NCBI GenBank assembly: GCA_910588595.1
Contig: CAJUQU010000042.1
Location: 1-20,031 of the forward strand
Direction of reading: 5' to 3'
Source of the DNA: an uncultured Lachnospiraceae bacterium
GTDB taxonomy: Bacteria > Bacillota_A > Clostridia > Lachnospirales > Lachnospiraceae
DNA: 20,031 nucleotides
Shown here: positions 15,685 through 20,031 of the stretch, piece after piece
How the letters are laid out: each line of letters opens with the position of its first letter
Position numbering within the stretch: position 1 is the first letter of the stretch
Position numbers and translations under genes: made by a program
Notes under the pieces: generated by a model
Seen by the model: the letters and a program-made list of their open reading frames with translations, nothing else
Database searches by the model: none
Told to the model about the DNA's origin: nothing

Positions 15685-17160
15685 ATGGATCTGGGAGTAT
15701 TGAAAAATGAAGAGCGGCGTATGAATTTGATCATGTTCCTGTTTATGACAGCCATACCGATCGTCGCCGTCATCTATGTTGTTCTGTTCAACGGAGGCAA
15801 GGCGCGGGATACCATTGCACTGGTCATGACGGGAGTCAGTATACTCGTCAGGCTGCTGCAGAAACCACTCGGCAGATCTGCCAAATACCTTTATGTCTCA
15901 ATTCTGCCTGTCATCGGCGCCGTGACGATCGTCGTTGGAACCCCCGCATGCTTTGGCGCGATGGTGGAAGCCTATTTTCTGGTTCTGTTCCTGTCTGTGC
16001 CTTACTATGATCTGTCCGTGATCAAAGCATGTGCAGCTGCCACTCTGATCACTAATATCGGCGCAATGATATTATTTCCCAGTGCATATTTTGCCATGTA
16101 TACGCTTTCTATCTGGATCTTTATATGGATGGTGTACACGCTTGCCATCATCGTGGCAGTATTTATCGTATGCAGGGCCCGCACGCTGTTTGCAGACGTG
16201 GAAAAAAAGGAAAACGAAGTGGAAGGCATGCTCGAGAATGTCAGAACTGCATTTGAGGGACTGCAGCATTCCTCCTCAAGGATCAATGATGCGCTGCAGG
16301 ACTTTGGCAAGATAACAACCGACATCGCAGCATCCACAGAAGAAATCTCAAACAGCGCGGACCTTCAGATCGGTCAGGTCAAAGGAAGCATTGAGATATT
16401 CAATGACTTGAACAACAAGATCATAAACTCAGAGGACCGCGTTGCCCAGACAGTAGAAAATATGCTGCAGTTAAAGGATAAGAACGACAACGGGATCAAG
16501 GCGATCGAACAGCTTTCCCTCAAATTCGGCGAAAACATAGAATCCACTAAGGTGGCATCGGAAGGTATCGCTGTGCTCGCGCAGAAATCGAGCTCCATCG
16601 TTGAGATCATCGAAAGCATCAGCCAGATCGCAAAGCAGACCAACCTCCTTGCCCTGAATGCCGCAATCGAAGCTGCCAGAGCCGGAGAAGCCGGAAAAGG
16701 GTTTGCCGTGGTCGCAGATGAGATCAACTCCCTGTCCGCAGAATCTGCATCGGCAACCCAGAAGATCGACACGATCCTCAAAGATGTCATTGCAAGCGTG
16801 GCAGATATCAACAAGGTGATCGACAACAACACGGCCATCGCCATGAAATCCAGCGAACAGCTCGCTGACACCGTGAAGATCTTTGAGACGATGCTCAACT
16901 CATCCGAGGAAGTGATCTCTGTGACAAATCTGTTGAAGGACGATCTCGATAATATCGTTTCCATCAAGGACAGGCTGCTGGAGGCGATGCAGAGCGTAGA
17001 GGATATCTCCCAACAGTCTGTGCAGAACACCACCGACATCAGCGCATCCACTGAGGAACAGGCAGCCGGGATAGAAAACATCATAAAATATATGGAAAAC
17101 GTGCAGAACAATATGGACCAGCTGGCTTCTGTCCTGAATGCAGGCACCAAAACAAGTTAG
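15685..17160 (+). CDS. Methyl-accepting chemotaxis-type signalling protein with six-helix membrane domain, 491 aa
   Basis: The C-terminal half is a canonical chemoreceptor signalling domain. The hairpin tip, which binds CheA and CheW, is at about residues 312-350 (QTNLLALNAAIEAARAGEAG, then GFAVVADEINSLSAESAS). Long coiled coils with Q/E-rich methylation-type patches flank it (ASTEEISNSAD near 215, ASTEEQAAGIENI near 455). The N-terminal 165 residues are six closely spaced membrane helices with no extracellular sensor loop, and no clear HAMP domain follows. It therefore probably senses a membrane-linked or intracellular cue, or works through another protein. GAGAGGGGA lies seven bases before the ATG. 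It is monocistronic, and its stop is only six bases from that of the convergent znuB-type gene. Confidence 0.92.
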   Translation: MDLGVLKNEERRMNLIMFLFMTAIPIVAVIYVVLFNGGKARDTIALVMTGVSILVRLLQKPLGRSAKYLYVSILPVIGAVTIVVGTPACFGAMVEAYFLVLFLSVPYYDLSVIKACAAATLITNIGAMILFPSAYFAMYTLSIWIFIWMVYTLAIIVAVFIVCRARTLFADVEKKENEVEGMLENVRTAFEGLQHSSSRINDALQDFGKITTDIAASTEEISNSADLQIGQVKGSIEIFNDLNNKIINSEDRVAQTVENMLQLKDKNDNGIKAIEQLSLKFGENIESTKVASEGIAVLAQKSSSIVEIIESISQIAKQTNLLALNAAIEAARAGEAGKGFAVVADEINSLSAESASATQKIDTILKDVIASVADINKVIDNNTAIAMKSSEQLADTVKIFETMLNSSEEVISVTNLLKDDLDNIVSIKDRLLEAMQSVEDISQQSVQNTTDISASTEEQAAGIENIIKYMENVQNNMDQLASVLNAGTKTS

Positions 17161-17166
17161 ACCGCG

Positions 17167-18003
17167 CTATCTTGCGATAATGCGGCCAAGAAGACAGCTA
17201 AGCATAAAAGCAGCGATGTCTGCAGCGACAATGGTCGAACCGACCGGTGTCGAGAAAAGTATGGACAGTATGATCCCTGTGAGCGCACAGATGACGGATA
17301 TGACTGCAGCGTAGATCACCACACCCTTAAAATTCTGTATCACACGCATTGCAGACAATGCCGGAAAGATCACAAGGGCTGAGATCAGAAGAGAACCGAC
17401 AAGATTCATCGCGAGCACGATGATCACTGCTGTGATCACAGCGATCAGATTGTTGTACAAATCTGCCCTCAGCCCTGTCGCTCTGGCAAAGTTTTCATCA
17501 AATGTGACCGCAAAGATTCGGTTATACAAAAAGATAAATACAGCAGCCACGATCGCCGACATGACCACACACAGCCATACCTCCGCCTTCGTGAGTGTCA
17601 GGATCGAGGTCGAACCAAAGAGCGTGCTGCACACGTCCCCGGAAATGTTTGCCGATGTGGAAAAAAGATTCATCACAAGATACCCGACTGCAAGTGATCC
17701 GACAGAGAGCATGGCGATCGCTGCGTCGCCGTGTATCCTTGGATTCTGCCCGGTTCTGAGGATCAATATCGCCGCGATGACCGTCACAGGCATTACCACG
17801 ACCGATGTACTGCCAAGATCGATGAGTGTCGCGACCGCCAGTGCACCAAATGCCACATGTGACAGACCGTCTCCAATATAGGAAAACCGCTTTAGCACCA
17901 GCGTGACGCCAAGCAGCGATGAACACAGGGCGATCAGCGTACCGACGATCAGTGCGTACCGCACAAAAGGATACGATAAATAAAATTGTAATGTCGAAAT
18001 CAT
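17167..18003 (-). CDS. znuB: Metal (zinc-type) ABC transporter permease, 278 aa
   Basis: ABC-3 family integral membrane protein forming the metal channel of the uptake system encoded here. It has about eight hydrophobic segments and the family signatures LKRFSYIGDGLSHVAFGALA in the first third and MNLVGSLLISALVIFPALSA in the last third. Length is typical. A strong GGAGGAGG precedes the start, 14 bp after the ATPase stop. It is the last gene of an A-C-B operon. The zinc assignment comes from the operon layout and the His-rich binding protein; manganese transporters share the family and cannot be excluded. No clear terminator is visible in the six bases between this stop and the convergent gene. 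Confidence 0.92.
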   Translation of the reverse strand: MISTLQFYLSYPFVRYALIVGTLIALCSSLLGVTLVLKRFSYIGDGLSHVAFGALAVATLIDLGSTSVVVMPVTVIAAILILRTGQNPRIHGDAAIAMLSVGSLAVGYLVMNLFSTSANISGDVCSTLFGSTSILTLTKAEVWLCVVMSAIVAAVFIFLYNRIFAVTFDENFARATGLRADLYNNLIAVITAVIIVLAMNLVGSLLISALVIFPALSAMRVIQNFKGVVIYAAVISVICALTGIILSILFSTPVGSTIVAADIAAFMLSCLLGRIIAR

Positions 18004-18017
18004 GCTCCTCCTCCTCT

Positions 18018-18725
18018 CTACTGCTGTTCCTCCATCGCGCCGAGCTCTTTCCAGAAATCACTTCTGACATATTCTTTCGTTGTTCCGACAAACGACTTTT
18101 CCTTTTCCACATGCAGGATACGGTCCGCATACTTTACCGCGGCGTGTATGTCATGGGAAACCATGATGATCGTCAGCCCATCGCGGTTTAATTCTTTGAT
18201 CAGCTGATAAAATTCCACTGTGACTCTGGGGTCCAAACCTGTCACCGGCTCGTCAAGCACCAGAAGCTTTGACGATGCGCACAGCGCTCTTGCCAGCAGC
18301 ACACGCTGCTGCTGCCCTCCCGACAGATCGCGGTAACACTCCTTTTTCAGGTTCCAGATATCCATGCGTTTCATGTTTTGCTCCGCAAGCTGTTTCTGTG
18401 TCCTGCCAAAAAACGGCTTCCACCCACATTTAGGAAGTGTTCCGGACAATACGATCTCCCACACAGACGCCGGAAAATCCTTTTGGACAAATGTCTGCTG
18501 CGGCAGATAACCTATTTCATGGGCTTCCAGTCCGTCACCGTATCGTATATTTCCTCCCATCAACGGTGTAAGCCCCAGCAGTGTCTTCATAAGCGTACTT
18601 TTTCCCGCCCCGTTTTCCCCCACGATACACAGATAATCTCCTTTTTCAACCAAAAAGCTGATGTGTTCTGCCACAGGTGTCCCCTCGTAACCCAATATGA
18701 GATTTTCACATTCAATATAGGACAT
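18018..18725 (-). CDS. znuC: Metal ABC transporter ATP-binding protein, 235 aa
   Basis: The cytoplasmic ATPase that drives the permease. All nucleotide-binding motifs are in order: Walker A GENGAGKST (residues 36-44), Q-loop YLPQQ (about 73-77), signature LSGGQQQR (134-141), Walker B LLVLDEP with Glu159, D-loop GLD and switch His191 in MVSHD. Length is normal for ZnuC/AdcC/MntB proteins. GGAGG precedes the start by about seven bases. It lies 48 bp after the binding-protein gene and 14 bp before the permease gene, in one operon. Confidence 0.95.
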   Translation of the reverse strand: MSYIECENLILGYEGTPVAEHISFLVEKGDYLCIVGENGAGKSTLMKTLLGLTPLMGGNIRYGDGLEAHEIGYLPQQTFVQKDFPASVWEIVLSGTLPKCGWKPFFGRTQKQLAEQNMKRMDIWNLKKECYRDLSGGQQQRVLLARALCASSKLLVLDEPVTGLDPRVTVEFYQLIKELNRDGLTIIMVSHDIHAAVKYADRILHVEKEKSFVGTTKEYVRSDFWKELGAMEEQQ

Positions 18726-18773
18726 TCTACTGACCTCCTAACTCCTTTTCGCCCACCCTGCCGGGCACTCCGA

Positions 18774-19766
18774 TCAGGATGGTGATAACGCCCGCCGCAG
18801 GACCTTTAGATTTGCCTCCATCACATTCAGATAATTAAGCCCCGCCCTGATATCTCTCTGTGAGACAGACTGCATCGAATTCAGAACAAGGATCTGCTGA
18901 TGCCCTGTCTTCGTGTTCTCGATGATGACCTGCGCCAGCCTGTCATCCGAACCGTCAAGCACAATGACAGCCCCCAGTCCCAGCGCATCCAGCTTACTTA
19001 TGAGGAACGCCACGGTCCCAAAACCTGCCTCTGTCTCTGCACTGCATCCATCAAAAGCCGCATAGTAATCAAGTCCGTAATCCTCCACAAAATACCGAAA
19101 CGGAAACCTGTCTGCAAAGAGCAGTGTATTACCGCTGCTTTTCCGGACTGTCTCTGTATACTGTGTGTCGAGCGCGTTCAGCTCCGCAACATATCTGTCG
19201 CTATTCCTTCTATATAATTCTGCATGGTCACTGTCCATCCCCGTCAGCTCCGCCGCGATGTGCTCCACGATCAGCTTTGCATTTCGGATCGAAAGCCAGA
19301 CATGCTCGTCATACTCATGTTCATCGTGTCCGTGGGCGTCATGCCCATGGGCACCATCGCCATCATTTCCCTCCACATGTTCCTCCTCAACAAGTCTTTC
19401 ACTGACTACTTCCATCATATTGATGACGCGCATATCCGGATTGACCGCCTCTTTCAGCGCATCGTCAACCCAGCCGTCGGACTCCCCACCCACATAGATG
19501 AACAGGTCACAGTCCGAAACCCTCGTGATATCCAGCACTGACGGCTGAAAATTGTGGAGGTCGCCGCCCTTGTCCATGAGCAATGTCACCGAGACATTTT
19601 CCTCGTTGCCCTGAATGAGATTTATTGTCCAATCATACTGCGGAAACGTTGTGCAGACGATCTGTAACCTGTTATCGTCCGTCAGAGGCGAAGCGTTCTG
19701 GGCACATCCAGTCAGCAGACACAGATAGAATATGGCCAACATTATTGTTAATGATATTTTTTTCAT
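18774..19766 (-). CDS. znuA: Metal-binding lipoprotein of the zinc-type ABC transporter, 330 aa
   Basis: Extracellular receptor that captures the metal and hands it to the permease. A lipoprotein signal ends at LLTGC, so Cys21 is the lipidated residue. The cluster A-I / ZnuA fold is recognisable: first ligand His71 in DLHNFQPS, and a His/Asp-rich loop at 130-155 (EEHVEGNDGDGAHGH ... HEYDEHVWLS) typical of zinc receptors, with ligand His155. The third histidine usually found in an HxAFxYF motif is replaced by DRFPFRYF at 219-226, followed by GCSAETEAG. I believe this variant occurs in a clostridial subgroup, and metal coordination must then differ. First gene of the operon, with a perfect promoter and a palindromic operator upstream. 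Confidence 0.93.
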   Translation of the reverse strand: MKKISLTIMLAIFYLCLLTGCAQNASPLTDDNRLQIVCTTFPQYDWTINLIQGNEENVSVTLLMDKGGDLHNFQPSVLDITRVSDCDLFIYVGGESDGWVDDALKEAVNPDMRVINMMEVVSERLVEEEHVEGNDGDGAHGHDAHGHDEHEYDEHVWLSIRNAKLIVEHIAAELTGMDSDHAELYRRNSDRYVAELNALDTQYTETVRKSSGNTLLFADRFPFRYFVEDYGLDYYAAFDGCSAETEAGFGTVAFLISKLDALGLGAVIVLDGSDDRLAQVIIENTKTGHQQILVLNSMQSVSQRDIRAGLNYLNVMEANLKVLRRALSPS

Positions 19767-19788
19767 CAGTCCAACCTCTTGTCAAAAT

Positions 19789-19803
19789 TGCAACTCATTT
19801 GCA
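19789..19803. promoter_or_regulatory. Zur/Fur-like operator at the znuA start point
   Basis: TGCAA CTCAT TTGCA is a 15-bp palindrome with 5-bp arms; T/A-rich flanks extend partial symmetry outwards. It covers about the first 15 transcribed bases of the operon, where a bound metal-loaded repressor would block transcription. The TGCAAATGA-type half resembles Fur-family boxes. Assignment to Zur is by context and was not checked against a motif. Confidence 0.55.
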
Positions 19804-19810
19804 TTTTACA

Positions 19811-19839
19811 ATTATATACGTCTGCTTCCATAATGTCAA
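19811..19839 (-). promoter_or_regulatory. Consensus sigma-A promoter of the metal uptake operon
   Basis: On the minus strand TTGACA (19839-19834) and TATAAT (19816-19811) are separated by exactly 17 bp, a perfect consensus pair. The predicted start point is at about 19804, next to the operator at 19789-19803. Such a strong promoter needs a repressor to be adjustable. Confidence 0.8.
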
Positions 19840-19881
19840 GAAAATTTTTACATCACCGCCTGTGACGTTTTTTCAAGGCAA

Positions 19882-20031
19882 GCGAGTAGGGGAATGACCT
19901 TCTCCACTACTCGCACGCCAGGCACCCTTCTGCTTTTGCTGACATTCTTCCTCTGGGTTCCTGTGTGCAATCGAGCAGGGAAGAGCCATCTTCACTTCTC
20001 GTGCGCCGGGCACCCTTCTGCTTTTGCTGAC
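19882..20031. repeat. Two copies of a hairpin-containing repeat, 88-bp period, running off the window
   Basis: The 23 bases at 19921-19943 recur exactly at 20009-20031, and the preceding 35-40 bases are similar with scattered changes. In copy 1 GCGAGTAG (19882-19889) pairs with CTACTCGC (19907-19914). In copy 2 CGAG-AG pairs with CT-CTCG in the equivalent place, with AAGA/TCTT at the tip, so the hairpin is kept although the bases differ. A unique segment of about 27 bp separates the copies. The array probably continues to the right. I see no open reading frame or known RNA class here. Confidence 0.65.

Noticed and set aside
17522..18130. A 202-residue minus-strand frame overlapping znuB and znuC
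   Set aside because: Out-of-frame shadow of two well-supported ABC transporter genes.
19921..20031. CRISPR array
   Set aside because: There are only two copies with an 88-bp period and a degenerate flanking hairpin, and no cas genes. It does not fit the repeat-spacer pattern.

Overview
The window looks like a chromosomal segment of a Gram-positive anaerobe of the class Clostridia, most likely Lachnospiraceae. This rests on strong GGAGG-type ribosome binding sites, consensus TTGACA/TATAAT promoters, AT-rich intergenic DNA with GC-richer core genes, a Bacillus-type PurF with a propeptide and four iron-sulfur cysteines, and a CwlD-like amidase. The species cannot be named from the sequence alone.

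Layout. (1) 1-6407, plus strand: a long leader, then purF (purine entry enzyme) and carA-carB (carbamoyl phosphate for pyrimidines and arginine). All three carry every key residue I checked. (2) 6482-7765: a six-helix FUSC/aromatic-acid-exporter-like membrane domain fused to a HAD-type phosphatase domain that has lost its catalytic aspartates. (3) 7823-8643: a small divergent module, an XRE repressor and a 114-residue helical protein, with two identical operator-like sites 53 bp apart in the shared promoter region. (4) 8692-9303, minus strand, GC-rich: debris of an older mobile element. It holds a YqaJ-type recombination nuclease cut off before its catalytic E-x-K motif, joined to the tail of an XRE protein, plus a fragment of an unknown gene. 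(5) 9373-14745, plus strand: a small protein and three tandem large serine recombinases, translationally coupled, reading towards an element end at about 14825. (6) 14793-15434, minus strand: a CwlD-like N-acetylmuramoyl-L-alanine amidase whose recognisable sequence stops exactly after its catalytic glutamate, where the recombinase element abuts. (7) 15685-17160: a membrane chemotaxis-type signalling protein without an extracellular sensor domain. (8) 17167-19766, minus strand: a znuA-znuC-znuB-type metal uptake operon with a consensus promoter and a Zur/Fur-like palindrome at the start point. (9) 19882-20031: two copies of a hairpin-forming repeat with an 88-bp period, running off the window.

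The most interesting point is the junction of the triple-recombinase operon with the amidase gene. The element has split the gene at its catalytic codon, and I cannot find the missing 3' part of the amidase anywhere in the window. The far end of the element may lie outside the window, or the element and target have been rearranged. If the amidase is a sporulation enzyme, the arrangement resembles the intervening elements that recombinases excise from sporulation genes (such as skin in sigK). That reading is a hypothesis; a decayed integrative element is the simpler alternative.
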